This document shows, in pieces, positions 1 through 10,542 of a stretch of 64,000 nucleotides of DNA (positions are counted from its first letter, which is position 1; the number at the start of each line of letters is the position of its first letter). The position numbers were made by a program, and so were the translations under genes. The notes under the pieces are model-generated. The model was not told the origin of the DNA. It did no database searches and saw nothing but the letters and a program-made list of their open reading frames with translations. Location: contig NC_091301.1 of the NCBI RefSeq assembly GCF_038502225.1, positions 22,657,008 through 22,721,007 on the forward strand, written 5' to 3'. Source of the stretch: Cherax quadricarinatus. Its lineage: Eukaryota; Arthropoda; Malacostraca; Decapoda; Parastacidae.

Positions 1-1039
1 CTTCACAGTTGACAACAAAACTTTATTGAGGGAAAAATTCCTGCACCATAATGTTTTTCACAACTTATTTGACATATTTATTTGGATTTGGAAACAACTG
101 GGTTGATATAATGTTGCATTAACATTTTTCATCTGTCTGTCAGTGGCATGTCATTTCACCCGGGGAGAGAAGCTACAGATTTAGTGTTGCGTATTTACGT
201 ATCTCAAGGTGGTAAAGGTTCCTGTCTAACACGTTCCTAGACTCTGGACTCCTCTCTCCCCAGGTTTAATTCACCAAGACATAAATAACAAAAACTGCAG
301 AATACTCTAGAAAATACAAAAAAGGATGCTACTGGGAGGTGGTGTACAGTAACACATTCTCACACCACCAATAATAAACTTGCAGATTTGAACATTGCCT
401 GGCGTTACCCAGCTACCACGTTGCCAGACTTGCCGCTGCATTTCTTGCATATTTGTGATTAAATATACGTTGCCTCTTCTTTACTTAGTTATCAAAATCT
501 AGCTTAGCTTATCCTAACCTAACTAAATTTAATTTAAAGAGTATTTTGTGATTGCAGCCACCATTCCGAAAATGACGATGAGTTTTGCGTAAGAATACGA
601 ACGATGTAACAATGAGATGATGGTACAAAGTCTCAGTTATAACGTATACACGACAAAAACCTAAGTTATGATTATTTTCGTAATTTATACGGAGGCAAGA
701 GTGTTAATATTTTAATTATCATCTCGTTAACAGATTACTAAATGTGATAAACAATGGCCTCAGGGAGGTTTGTTATTCTGTTTAAATTTTAATTAAAAAT
801 AAACGACCTCTCAGACGGTCATAAAATATTAAGAGGGTCATGTCCGAGGCTCTTCAAATATTGATAGAAAAATTATGACATTGTTCAAGTATTAAAACTG
901 GACGGGATTTTTCTTTATCCATTTTTTTATATTTAAAACCCGAGAGTTTTGAAGGTACACCTGCCAGCTTGTCTGTGCCCAAGACTTTTGTAAACATCTT
1001 TTCACAGCATGAACTGAATTCTCAAAAAATAGATGACTA
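1..1039. other. AT-rich spacer without recognisable gene
   Basis: I see no gene, RNA or clear repeat here. The stretch is A+T rich with stop codons in all frames. A short run resembling CCTAACCTAA occurs near 510-525, as it does in several repeats of this window. Confidence 0.5.
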
Positions 1040-1456
1040 TTATTCTGCCGTGATGTCTTTGGTAGCCGGCGAGGAGGAAGAGGAGAGACTCGGGTAAACA
1101 AGAGATTCGAGGAGACAAAGACGATGTACCTGTATGTGATATATGCCTGTGACCGGTTTTGAGAGTTTTTCATCCCTGGTAGCCATGCCTAAGGCCAGGC
1201 TCTTCTGTTGATTGCTGTTGGGGGCCCAATGTCCCATATAGCCATCACAGCCTGATTGAACTGGCACTCCACAAACATAGTCATCCAGTCTCCCTTTGAG
1301 GACTTTTGCACTTGTTCCGAAACTATTTCTGGTATATGCTGGTACAAAGTTGAATAGTTTTAAAGGAAGTATGTTGACACAGTGTTCTCTTATTGTGCTC
1401 ACGGTGACCCTGCTTTTAACTGGGTCTGCTATGCGTTGTACATCATGTGTGTCCAT
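1040..1456 (-). other. unrecognised 138-codon open frame
   Basis: An open frame of 138 codons runs on the minus strand and ends with a serine-rich stretch (residues about 124-130). I do not recognise a family. It has no signal peptide, no membrane segment and no obvious catalytic motif. It sits directly beside a hairpin plus GAAACGT module (1474-1533) that recurs elsewhere in the window, so the frame may belong to a dispersed repeat rather than a host gene. A chance open frame is also possible. Confidence 0.25.
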
Positions 1457-1473
1457 TAGTGAATCAAAGTCCT

Positions 1474-1509
1474 GGGACCTTGATTCACTTCGGAAGTGAT
1501 CAAGGTCCC
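1474..1509. repeat. perfect-but-one hairpin, 16-17 nt arms
   Basis: The arm beginning GGGACCTTGA at 1474 is the reverse complement of the arm ending TCAAGGTCCC at 1509, with one extra T in the left arm and CG at the centre. The module GAGACCGAAACGT follows immediately. Confidence 0.8.
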
Positions 1510-1533
1510 GAGACCGAAACGTTTTCTAATAAA
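1489..1533 (+). ncRNA. GAAACGT module, possible decayed hammerhead ribozyme
   Basis: TGATCAA is followed by a short stem (GGTC, loop CCGA, GACC) and then GAAACG. AATAAA follows at 1528-1533. The order TGA-N-A, hairpin, GAAA is the hammerhead core order, but the conserved C3 and G8 are missing. Five other modules in the window share GAAACGT or its complement. If it was ever a ribozyme, it is decayed. Confidence 0.25.
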
Positions 1534-1739
1534 TATATCTTAGTGTTTGCTCGTGCGTCTTTTTAAACCAGTTTGTCGGTATCTATTACCAAGGTTTATC
1601 CCGGAAGAGAGTTAAACAACTACATAACAGGAACACTTAAGACTGAGATGTCTGAAGCGAGACAATCTGAGAATGACAGAGCACAGAGCATCGACAGCTA
1701 AATCTGAACTGAAGTTGCTATAGTCACATCAGAAAAAAA

Positions 1740-2215
1740 AACACAGAAACAAAGCAGCAGGTAATAAGAACGAAGAAAGGAAGGCTCACGGAAACTGATC
1801 GGAAAAGTTTTCGAAGAGCTGAACAAACACTTTAATACCAGAGAGACAAAGACAGAGAGTTTACCAACGAGTATGGGAAAACAATATACACAAGAAAAGA
1901 AATGAAGAAACCACTAAGCTAACTACAGATACCTCGAAGGCTATGAAACCAATCTCTATTGGTCATGAAAAAGGCGCAGCAATAGCACCGTGTGAACCGT
2001 TAGCTAAAGTCTAAAAAAAAAAGTCATTAATGAAGGGCAACTGCCAGAGGTGTGAAAGTTGGAGGATGCAATTCCAGCCTTAAAGAAATGGGACAGATAC
2101 GTATCATAGTATGGAATGTAAAAGAGATTATCAGAAGAGTGGTTGATCATCTGGAAAGAAGTTTTATAAACAACAGTTAGTATAATTTTAGTGATGGTAA
2201 AGTCAGTCTCATAGC
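1740..2215 (+). pseudogene. decayed CR1-like LINE reverse transcriptase fragment
   Basis: Broken frames read as pieces of the same LINE polyprotein that is well preserved at 3039-6958. Pieces seen in order are an E-x-F-E-E-L-N-K stretch, a K-E-M-K-K stretch followed by D-T-S-K-A, the G-Q-L-P-E-V segment, and the I-I-R-R-V-V-D-H-L-E-R segment that precedes the RT palm. Several stops and frameshifts are present, and the RT catalytic blocks are absent. It lies on the plus strand, opposite to the three copies that follow. Identification rests on the order and spacing of these pieces. Confidence 0.6.
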
Positions 2216-2234
2216 CTCGTATATATATATATAT

Positions 2235-2600
2235 GTTGTGCCGAATAGGTAAAACTGGTCAATTAGCAAGAACTCGTTTAAAATTCAACCCTTTCTAAAA
2301 TTTTATTTTATACGTTTAGAGATATTTTTTTCATTTATATTAATTTAAAAATAATAATTTTGTACTAAAAGAACCTTAGAAAACTTACCTTACCTTATTA
2401 TAAGAAGCGCAATTTAATTTAGCATAATCCAGCCAAATATATTTAAGACAAGTTAACAATAATTTAATAATAAACAAACACAATGAAATATATTTGTTTT
2501 CGTTAGGTTCGCTGCATACACAAATTTTCGCTTGCCTTATTCGGCAAGATGAGCGTTGCTATTTAAGCCAAAATCACAAGTTTTACCTATTCGGCACAAC
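2235..2600. mobile_element. TIR element (MITE-like), copy 1
   Basis: This is a 366-bp element with inverted ends: it starts GTTGTGCCGAATAGGTAAAA and ends TTTTACCTATTCGGCACAAC. A short (TA)n run precedes it. It has no coding capacity and an A+T-rich interior. Five more copies lie in the window (12660, 29283, 34147, 35074, 42837), all next to (TA)n. I infer a non-autonomous DNA transposon with TA target preference. Confidence 0.8.
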
Positions 2601-2694
2601 GTATAAAGGAACAAGCTCCTTGATAATTTGAGAAGTCACGAGAGCGCTGGGAATTTCACTATTTTTTTCACAATGGTTGTTCTGCATATATATA

Positions 2695-2699
<5 letters not shown>

Positions 2700-2772
<73 letters not shown>
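2700..2772. repeat. (GT)n microsatellite
   Basis: Nearly pure GT dinucleotide run. It abuts the 3' end of the minus-strand CR1-like fragment that follows. Confidence 0.95.
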
Positions 2773-2775
<3 letters not shown>

Positions 2776-2952
2776 CACCTAATTGTGGTTGCAGGAATGG
2801 AGACTCAGCTCCTGGCCCCGCATCTTCACTGAGTGCTACTAGGTCCTCTCTCTCCCTGCTCCATGAGCTTAATCATACCCATCTTAAAGCTATGTATGGT
2901 TCCTGCCTCCACTACCTCACTTGCTAGGCTATTCCACTCCCTAACTACTCTC
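2773..2952 (-). mobile_element. CR1-like LINE, 3'-end fragment (copy A)
   Basis: About 180 bp corresponding to the last codons and 3' untranslated tail of the CR1-like family seen at 2973-7168. The minus-strand tail ends GGTGAGTACACACAC and runs straight into (AC)n. The 5' side is truncated and abuts another (GT)n run at 2953. It is non-coding. Confidence 0.8.
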
Positions 2953-2972
2953 TGTGTGTGTGTGTGTGTGTA

Positions 2973-5158
2973 CTCGCCTAGTTGTCCTCACCTAGTTGAG
3001 GTTGCAGGGGTCGAGTCCAAGCTCCTGGCCCCGCCTCTTCACTGGTCGCTACTATGTATGGATCCTACCTCCACTACTTCGCTTCCCAAACTATTCCACA
3101 TCCTGACTACTCTGTGGCTGAAGAAATACTTCCTAACATCCCTGTGATTCATCTGTGTCTTCAACTTCCAACTGTGTCCCCTTGTTACTGTGTCCAATCT
3201 CTGGAACATCCTGTCTTTGTCCACCTTGTCAATTCCTCTCAGTATTTTGTATGTCGTTATCATGTCCCCCCTATCTCTCCTGTCCTCCAGTGTCGTCAGG
3301 TTGATTTCCCTTAACCTCTCCTCGTAGGACATACCTCTTAGCTCTGGGACTAGTCTTGTTGCAAACCTTTGCACTTTCTCTAGTTTCTCTACTTGCTTGG
3401 CAAGGTGTGGGTTCCAAAGTGGTGCCGCATACTCCAATATGGGCCTAACGTACACGGTGTACAGGGTCCTGAACGATTCCTTATTAAGATGTCGGAATGC
3501 TGTTCTGAGGTTTGCTAGGCGCCCATATGCTGCAGCTGTTATTTGGTTGATGTGCGCTTCAGGAGATGTGCGTGGTGTTACACTCACCCCAAGATCTTTT
3601 TCCTTGAGTGAGGTTTGTAGTCTCTGGCCACCTAGACTGTACTCCGTCTGCGGTCTTCTTTGCCCTTCCCCAATCTTCATGACTTTGCACTTGGTGGGAT
3701 TGAACTCCAGGAGCCAGTTGCTGGACCAGGTCTGCAGCCTGTCCAGATCCCTTTGTAGTTTTGCCTGGTCTTCGATCGAATGAATTTTTCTCATCAACTT
3801 CACGTCATCTGCAAACAGGGACACCTCGGAGTCTATTCCTTCCGTCATGTCGTTCACAAATACCAGAAACAGCACTGGTCCTAGGACTGACTCCTGTGGG
3901 ACCCCGCTGGTCACAGGTGCCCACTCTGACACCTCGCCACGTACCATTACTCGCTGCTGTCTTCCTGACAAGTATTCCCTGATCCATTGTAGTGCCTTCC
4001 CTGTTATCCCTGCTTGGTCCTCCAGTTTTTGCACTAATCTCTTGTGTGGAACTGTGTCAAACGCCTTCTTGCAGTCCAAGAAAATGCAATCCACCCACCC
4101 CTCTCTCTCTTGTCTTACTGCTGTCACCATGTTATAGAACTCCAGTAGGTTTGTGACACAGGATTTCCCGTTCCTGAAACCATGTTGGCTGCTGTTGATG
4201 ATATCATTCCTTTCTAGGTGATCCACCACTCTTCTGATAATCTTCTCCATGACTTTGCTTACTATACATGTCAGTGACACTGGTCTGTAGTTTAGTGTTT
4301 CATGTCTGTCTCCTTTTTTAAAGATTGGGACTACATTTGCTGTCTTCCATGCCTCAGGCAATCTCCCTGTTTCGATAAATGTATTGAATATTGTTGTTAG
4401 GGGTACACATAGCACCTCTGCTCCCTCTCTCAGGACCCATGGGGAGATGTTTTCTGGCCCCGTTGCCTTTGAGGTATCTAGCTCACTCAGAAGCCTCTTC
4501 ACTTCTTCCTCAGTTGTGTGTACTGTGTCCAGCACTTGGTGGTGTACCCCACCTCTCCGTCTTTCTGGAGCCCCTTCTGTCTCCTCTGTGAACACTTCTT
4601 TAAATCTCTTGTTGAGTTCCTCACATACTTCACGGTCATTTCTTGTTGTCTCTCCTCCTTCCTTCCTTAGCCTGATTACCTGGTCCTTGACTGTTGTTTT
4701 CCTCCTGATGTGGCTGTATAACAGTTTCGGGTCAGATTTGGCTTTCGCTGCTATGTCGTTTTCATATTGTCGTTGGGCCTCCCTTCTTATCTGTTCATAT
4801 TCGTTTCTGGCTCTACGACTGCTCTCCTCATTCTCCTGGGTCCTTTGCCTTCTATATTTCTTCCATTCCCTAGCACACTTGGTTTTTGCCTCCCTGCAAC
4901 TTTGGGTGAACCATGGGCTCATCTTGGCTTTATCATTATTCCTGTTACCCTTGGGTACAAACCTCTCCTCAGCCTCCTTGCACATTGTCGCTACATATTC
5001 CATTATCTCATTAACTGGCTTCCCTGCCAGTTCTCTGTCCCACTGAACCTCGTTCAGGAAGTTCCTCATTCCCGTGTAGTCCCCTTTCTTGTAGTTTGGC
5101 TTCATTCGGCCTGGCCTTCCTGCTTCCCTCTCCACTTGTATGTGTGAGTGTGTACTCA
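2973..5158 (-). mobile_element. CR1-like LINE, 5'-truncated copy B
   Basis: A minus-strand non-LTR retrotransposon copy. Its 3' tail (GAGGACAACTAGGCGAGTACAC) leads into the (AC)n at 2953-2972. Its 5' end is truncated in the region between endonuclease and reverse transcriptase, and it directly abuts the 3' end of copy C at about 5158. Truncation from the 5' side is what target-primed reverse transcription normally leaves. Confidence 0.85.
3039..5156 (-). pseudogene. CR1-like LINE reverse transcriptase (copy B), no start codon
   Basis: About 700 uninterrupted codons. In order they hold a basic linker (residues 1-165), RT block 1 (Y-R-P-V-S-L-T), Q-H-G-F-R-N-G, the first catalytic Asp in I-F-L-D-C-K-K-A-F, the S-G-V-P-Q block, the F-A-D-D catalytic box, and the CR1-type C-terminal region ending with W-N-S-L-G-S. 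The frame opens with GTG inside the junction repeat, so it has no real start and lacks the AP-endonuclease. In block S-G-V-P-Q-G the invariant glycine is glutamate. The last residues differ from copy C through a small deletion. An intact family member would copy its own RNA at a nicked target; this copy cannot be autonomous. Confidence 0.85.
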
Positions 5159-7168
5159 CCTATTTGTACTCACCTATTTGTGGTTGCAGGGGTCGAGTCA
5201 CAGCTCCTGGCCCCGCCTTTTCGCTGATTGCTACTAGGTCCTCTCTCTCCCTGCCCCATGAGCTCTATCATACCTCGCCTTAAAACTATGTATGGTTCCT
5301 GCCTCCACCACATCACTTTCTAGGCTATTCCATGGCCTGACTACTCTATGACTAAAGAAATACTTCCTAACATCCCTTTGATTCATCTGAGTCTTCAACT
5401 TCCAATTGTGACCTCTTGTGTCTGTGTCCCATCTCTGGAACATCCCGTCTTTGTCCACCTCGTCTATTCCGCGCATTATTTTATATGTCGTTATCATGTC
5501 TCCCCTGACCCTCCTGGCCTCCAGTGTCGTCAGGCCGATTTCCCTCAACCTTTCTTCATAGGACAATCCCCGTAGCTCTGGGACTAGTCTTGTTGCAAAC
5601 CTTTGCACTTTCTCTAATTTCTTGACGTGCTTGACTAGGTGTGGATTCCAAACTGGTGCTGCATACTCCAGTATGGGCCTGACGTAGATGGTGTACAGAG
5701 TCTTAAACGAATCCTTACTGAGGTATCGGAACGCTATCCGTAGGTTTGCCAGGCGCCCGTATGCTGCAGCAGTTATCTGATTGATGTGCGCCTCAGGAGA
5801 TATGCTCGGTGTTATACTCACCCCCAGATCTTTTTTCTTGAGTGAGGTTTGCAGTCTTTGGCCATCTAAACTATATTGTGTCTGCGGTCTTCTTTGCCCT
5901 TCCCCAATCTTCGTGACTTTGCATTTGGCAGAGTTAAATTCAAGGAGCCAGTTGCTGGACCAGGCTTGTAGCCTGTCCAGATCTCTTTGTAGTCCTGCAT
6001 GATCCTCGTCCGATTCGATTCTTCTCATTAACTTCACATCGTCTGCAAACAAGGACACTTCTGAGTCTATCCCTTCCGTTATGTCGTTCACGTATACCAA
6101 GAACAGCACAGGTCCTAGGACTGACCCCTGTGGAACCCCGCTTGTCACAGGCGCCCACTCTGACACCTCGTCGCGTACCATGACTCGTTGTTGCCTCCCT
6201 GTCAGATATTCTCTGATCCAGTGCAGTGCCTTTCCTGTTATGTGTGCCTGGTCCTCTAGCTTTTGCAGTAACCTCTTGTGAGGAACTGTGTCGAAAGCCT
6301 TCTTGCAGTCCAAAAATACGCAGTCGATCCACCCCTCTCTCTCTTGTCTTACTTCTGTCACCTTGTCATAAAACTCTAGTAGGTTTGTGACACAGGATTT
6401 TCCTTCCCTGAAACCGTGCTGGTTGTCAGTTATACACTTGTTTCTTTCCAGGTGCCCCACCACTCTCCTCCTGATGATCTTCTCCATGACCTTGCATACT
6501 ATACACGTTAGTGATACAGGTCTGTAGTTTAGTGCCTCATGTCTGTCTCCCTTTTTAAAAATTGGGACTACATTTGCCATTTTCCATACCTCAGGGAGTT
6601 GCCCAGTTTCAAATGATGTGTTGAAGATCTTTGTTAATGGCTCACACAATATCTCTGCTCCCTCTTTAAGGACCCATGGAGAGATGTTGTCTGGTCCCAC
6701 CGCCTTTGAGGTGTCAAGTTCGCATAGCAGCTTCTTCACCTCCTCCTTGGTTATATGTACCTCATCCAGCACTTGCTGGTGTGCCCCCCTGTTCTGATTT
6801 CTTGGAGTCCTACTGGTTTCCACTGTAAATACCTCTTTAAATCTTGTGTTGAGCTCCTGACATACCTCTCGGTCGTTTCTTGTGAATTCCCCATCACCCT
6901 TCCTCAGTCTGATTACCTGGTCCTTGACTGTTGTTTTCCTCCTGATGTGGCTGTACAACAGCTTCGGGTCAGTCTTTACTTTTGATGCTATGTCATTTTC
7001 ATATTGTCTCTGAGCCTCCCTTCTTATCTGTGCATATTCGTTTCTGGCTCTTCGGCTGATTTCTTTATTTTCCTGAGTTCTCTGTCTTCTGTACCTTTTC
7101 CATTCTCTAGTACACCTAGTTTTTGCCTCCCTACACCTTTGGGTGAACCAAGGACTCGTTCTGTTCTG
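5159..7168 (-). mobile_element. CR1-like LINE, 5'-truncated copy C
   Basis: A second minus-strand copy of the same family. Its 3' tail carries the GGTGAGTACA motif twice and then joins copy B. Its 5' end is truncated at codons for S-P-W-F-T, preceded by ACAGAACAGAAC and then the (AC)n run (plus-strand GT, 7171-7252). Copies A, B and C therefore stand head to tail, each bounded by AC-rich sequence. Confidence 0.85.
5234..7168 (-). pseudogene. CR1-like LINE reverse transcriptase (copy C)
   Basis: An open frame of about 645 codons with no ATG, GTG or TTG upstream of 6958. It reads from the endonuclease-RT linker through the RT to the end of the protein (R-A-H-G-A-G-R-E-R-T). RT hallmarks are intact: F-L-D-C-K-K-A-F, T-S-G-V-P-Q-G-S-V-L-G-P and S-L-F-A-D-D-V-K. 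The CR1-type C-terminus contains L-E-K-V-Q-R-F-A-T-R-L-V-P and R-G-D-M-I-T-T-Y-K. The AP-endonuclease is missing. With no stops or shifts over this length it looks younger than the other copies in the window. Confidence 0.85.
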
Positions 7169-7170
<2 letters not shown>

Positions 7171-7256
<86 letters not shown>

Positions 7257-7258
7257 GC
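7171..7258. repeat. (GT)n microsatellite
   Basis: Pure GT run with two GC interruptions at its right end. It abuts the truncated 5' end of LINE copy C. Confidence 0.95.
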
Positions 7259-7614
7259 GTGATTAATACCTCGAGCATAACTGCCCCTGAAGCCAGAAAT
7301 AGTTAATTACACGAAGCTAGGACAGGGTGAGCCAGTTCTGGGCCAGTCAAAGCGCCGGTCCAGGAAACGTGACTCAACCCTGGCAACCACAAACAGGGCA
7401 GAACACATACCGCAGGGTTTCACCCTCACATTCCTAAAATTAAATGTTAAAACTGCGGAGGGGATTCGATCTTTGCTTTGATAAATTATGTACCTTTGTT
7501 CTCTCTGTTTAAGGTGAGTCGATGATACAGTATGTTCTGCTTAATGTTCCGTGATCTGGTTATAAGTCTAAAGCCTTTGTGAGCCTTGTGCTTTGTCCAT
7601 AGGTGCTATGTACC
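7259..7614. other. spacer, no gene seen
   Basis: Single-copy-looking sequence with no open frame of note and no recognised repeat. Confidence 0.5.
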
Positions 7615-7885
7615 TGTGTGATGCTCAGTGACGTTACCATAGCGTTCTTATACTTGTTTAGGTGTTCCATCGTGTTACTGTACTTGTATAATGGTGCCAT
7701 TGTGTTACTGTACCTGTGTAATGGTGCCATCGTTTTACTCTACCTGTGTAATTGTGCCATCGTGCTACTCTACCTGTGTAATAGTGCCATCGTGCTACTG
7801 TACCTGTGTAATAGTGCCATCGTGCTACTGTACCTGTGTAATAGTGCCATCGTGCTACTGTACCTGTGTAATAGTGCCAGTCGTC
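7615..7885. repeat. 30-bp minisatellite
   Basis: About eight tandem units of 30 bp built around TGTACCTGTGTAATAGTGCC. The left units are diverged and the right four are nearly identical. The unit is a multiple of three without stops, so it stays open in several frames, but nothing suggests a protein. Confidence 0.9.
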
Positions 7886-8084
7886 TTTTAACTCTATGAA
7901 TATCCACCAAAAATTCGTATTTTTTGCGAATATAAAAAAGTAAATACAATATACAGAGCACAAATATATACGTCATTCACAAAAGACAGATGCTGAGTAT
8001 ATACACGAAAGACAAAGGTATACTATATACCCAGAAGAGGAAGGTATACCAAACATATTAAACAACAAAGGATCATTGAGTGGA

Positions 8085-8952
8085 TAGTAGTTTTATTGGT
8101 CTTTGGTTAGGTCTCTGCTGACTCTGGTCTTTGGTTAGGAACCAATACGGGGTGTCTGCTGACTCTGGTCTTTGGTTAGGAACCAGTACGGGGTGTCTGC
8201 TGACTCTGGTCTTTGGTTAGGAACCAATACGGGGTGTCTGCTGACTCTGGTCTTTGGTTAGGAACCAGTACGGGGTGTCTGCTGACTCTGGTCTTTGGTT
8301 AGGAACCAGTACGGGGTGTCTGCTGACTCTGGTCTTTGGTTAGGAACCAGTACGGGGTGTCTGCTGACTCTGGTCTTTGGTTAGGAACCAGTACGGGGTG
8401 TCTGCTGACTCTGGTCTTTGGTTAGGAACCAGTACGGGGTGTCTGCTGACTCTGGTCTTTGGTTAAGAACCAGGACGGGGTGTCTGCTGACTCTGGTCTT
8501 TGGTTAGGAACCAGTACGTGGTGTCTGCTGACTCTGGTCTTTGGTTAAGAACCAGGACGGGGTGTCTGCTGACTCTGGTCTTTGGTTAGGAACCAGTATG
8601 GGGTGTCTGCTGACTCTGGTCTTTGGTTAGGAACCAGTACGGGGTGTCTGCTGACTCTGGTCTTTGGTTAGGAACCAGTATGGGGTGTCTGCTGACTCTG
8701 GTGTTTGGTTAAGAACCAGGACGGGGTGTCTGCTGACTCTGGTCTTTGGTCAGGAATCAGGGCAGAGTGTGTGCTGACTCTAGTCTTTGGTTAGGAACCA
8801 GGACGGGGTGTCTGCTGACTCTGGTCTTTGGTCAGGAATCAGGACAGAGTGTGTGCTGACTCTGATCTTTGGTCAGGAATCAGGGCAGAGTGTGTGCTGA
8901 CTCTGGTCTTTGGTTAGGAACCAGGACGGGGTGTCTGCTGACTCTGGTCTTG
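8085..8952. repeat. 41-bp minisatellite
   Basis: About 21 tandem units of 41 bp with core CTGACTCTGGTCTTTGGTTA. Left units are homogeneous. Units right of about 8740 carry TCAGGAATCAG variants, showing older divergence on that flank. Confidence 0.95.
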
Positions 8953-9153
8953 GTCATATGATGACCTGTAGTAGGTTACGGTTCAGGGAAATTAGTCAAC
9001 TCTTTAGCTCCATTTGGTCTCATTCCTAATAAAATGGCGTTCATTAGGATCGCGAGGAATGCGTAGCTCAACCACGTACCAACAACCACGTACCAAATGT
9101 CACGACTGACGCAAAATTAAACACATGTGCAACATCTGGGTATCTTTATTTGT

Positions 9154-9197
9154 AGACGTTTCGCCATACATTGACTTTATCAATACGACTGACGCCT
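9154..9197 (-). ncRNA. hammerhead-like module, decayed
   Basis: On the minus strand AGGCGTC is followed 8 nt later by TGATAA, then a weak hairpin, then GAAACGTCT. AGGCGU can pair with ACGTCT (one G-U pair), which is how stem III of a hammerhead ribozyme closes around a GUC cleavage triplet. AATAAA lies shortly downstream. C3 and G8 of the hammerhead core are changed (TTGATAA), so activity is unlikely. This is a structural resemblance only. Confidence 0.3.
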
Positions 9198-9654
9198 GGT
9201 GAGCGTCCTCGCCAACACTGAAAAAAAAAGCGGCCCTTCTCGTTAACCATTGGTGAGAATATATATCTGCTGTTTTTTGTACAATACTTTCCGAGAATAT
9301 AAAAGTTTTTACCCCCACAACAACTACGCCACTGCTGCTCCCAACCTATATTTTCAACCTTTTTATACTTTGACCCTCTTATAGCTGACGAACCTTTAAT
9401 GGAATACTTGAGGATATACTCACTGCTCTGCTGAAATTTCTCAGCTCAGTCTGATAGTTCCCGACACAACGTGTTGAAATCTATCAACGTATGATGGAAT
9501 ATGACAGGGGAAACATAGCTAGCTTTTGTTTTGTTCCCACTGTGTAACTATCATAATAGGGTAGCAGCACAATACAGATGTATCCACTTTTGCTAAACAA
9601 AAATAAAACGGTGTTTAATGTTCCACTGGAAATAATACAGATATATATATATAT
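9198..9654. other. spacer, no gene seen
   Basis: No recognised gene or repeat. Open frames here are short and unremarkable. Confidence 0.5.
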
Positions 9655-9862
9655 GCGGCCGGACACTTCGCCGACAGACATTTGATCAAGGGAACAGTTA
9701 GCCGAAGGGACATTGCGCCGACAGCCATTTGGCCTAACGGATAATTTAGTTAGGAATACTAGTTCGGCCATATGTCCATTTGGTGAAATGTCTGTCTGTC
9801 AATGTCCTTCGGTGAAATGTCCGTCGGCGAAGTGTCCGTCGGCCAAATGTCCGGGAGCCGAT
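9655..9862. mobile_element. short foldback element with internal direct repeats
   Basis: Both ends are built from diverged 14-16 bp units of the type GACATTTCGCCGACG. They are in one orientation on the left (9660-9745) and the opposite orientation on the right (9765-9860). Short AT dinucleotide runs flank both sides. About 210 bp, non-coding. This is the architecture of foldback-type DNA transposons; the family is not identified. Confidence 0.6.
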
Positions 9863-10016
9863 ATATATGTTTTTCTCGCAGATTATATCATAAGACTGAT
9901 GTTCTTAAAGGATAAAGAGAGAATTAAAACATAATCATGCGTAAAACATAATCATTATTAAAAATTGTAATAATATTGGTAGAATTACCGACAATATGTT
10001 AATTAAAAGACAAGTG

Positions 10017-10053
10017 CAAAACGTCCTGGAGAGCGAAACGTTGCCACAATAAA
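10017..10053 (+). ncRNA. GUC...GAAACGT module, possible deleted hammerhead
   Basis: AACGTC and GAAACGTT lie 9 nt apart. AACGU pairs with ACGTT, and the spacer CTGGAGAGC is too short for a full hammerhead. AATAAA follows at 10048-10053. It appears to be a member of the same module family as 9154-9197 and 33891-33921 with its central stems deleted. Confidence 0.25.
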
Positions 10054-10281
10054 ATGTCACATTAGTTGTACTTGTGTTCTTTTACCTAATATATTAAAAA
10101 AATTAAGAGTTGTGTCCTGTGAGTGATAGTGTAGTCACTGTCAGGGTCGGTATTCCTATAGTGTCTAGCGTTCGTAAACTGCTGGATGAGACATGACTAG
10201 AAAGGTGTCTAGAAAGCTACTTGAAAGTGTTGTGAGATCAGAAGAGGAACCACTGCTCTACTATGAGTGCAGTCATATATA

Positions 10282-10417
<136 letters not shown>

Positions 10418-10542
10418 GTGTATGAATGTGTATGCATTTTTTTCATGCGGCTTAGAATAAAATGGAGCACAGAGACTTTGTACTTCTGAGTCAGAAGGAT
10501 GGACAATCTTTGGGCTGGTTTATGGACTGACCTGAAGGCTAC

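Noticed and set aside
892..1173. 93-codon minus-strand frame
   Set aside because: It overlaps another frame, has no motif and lies in A+T-rich sequence.
4384..5046. Plus-strand 220-codon frame and other plus-strand frames across 3.0-7.0 kb
   Set aside because: Antisense shadows of the CR1-like reverse transcriptase on the minus strand.
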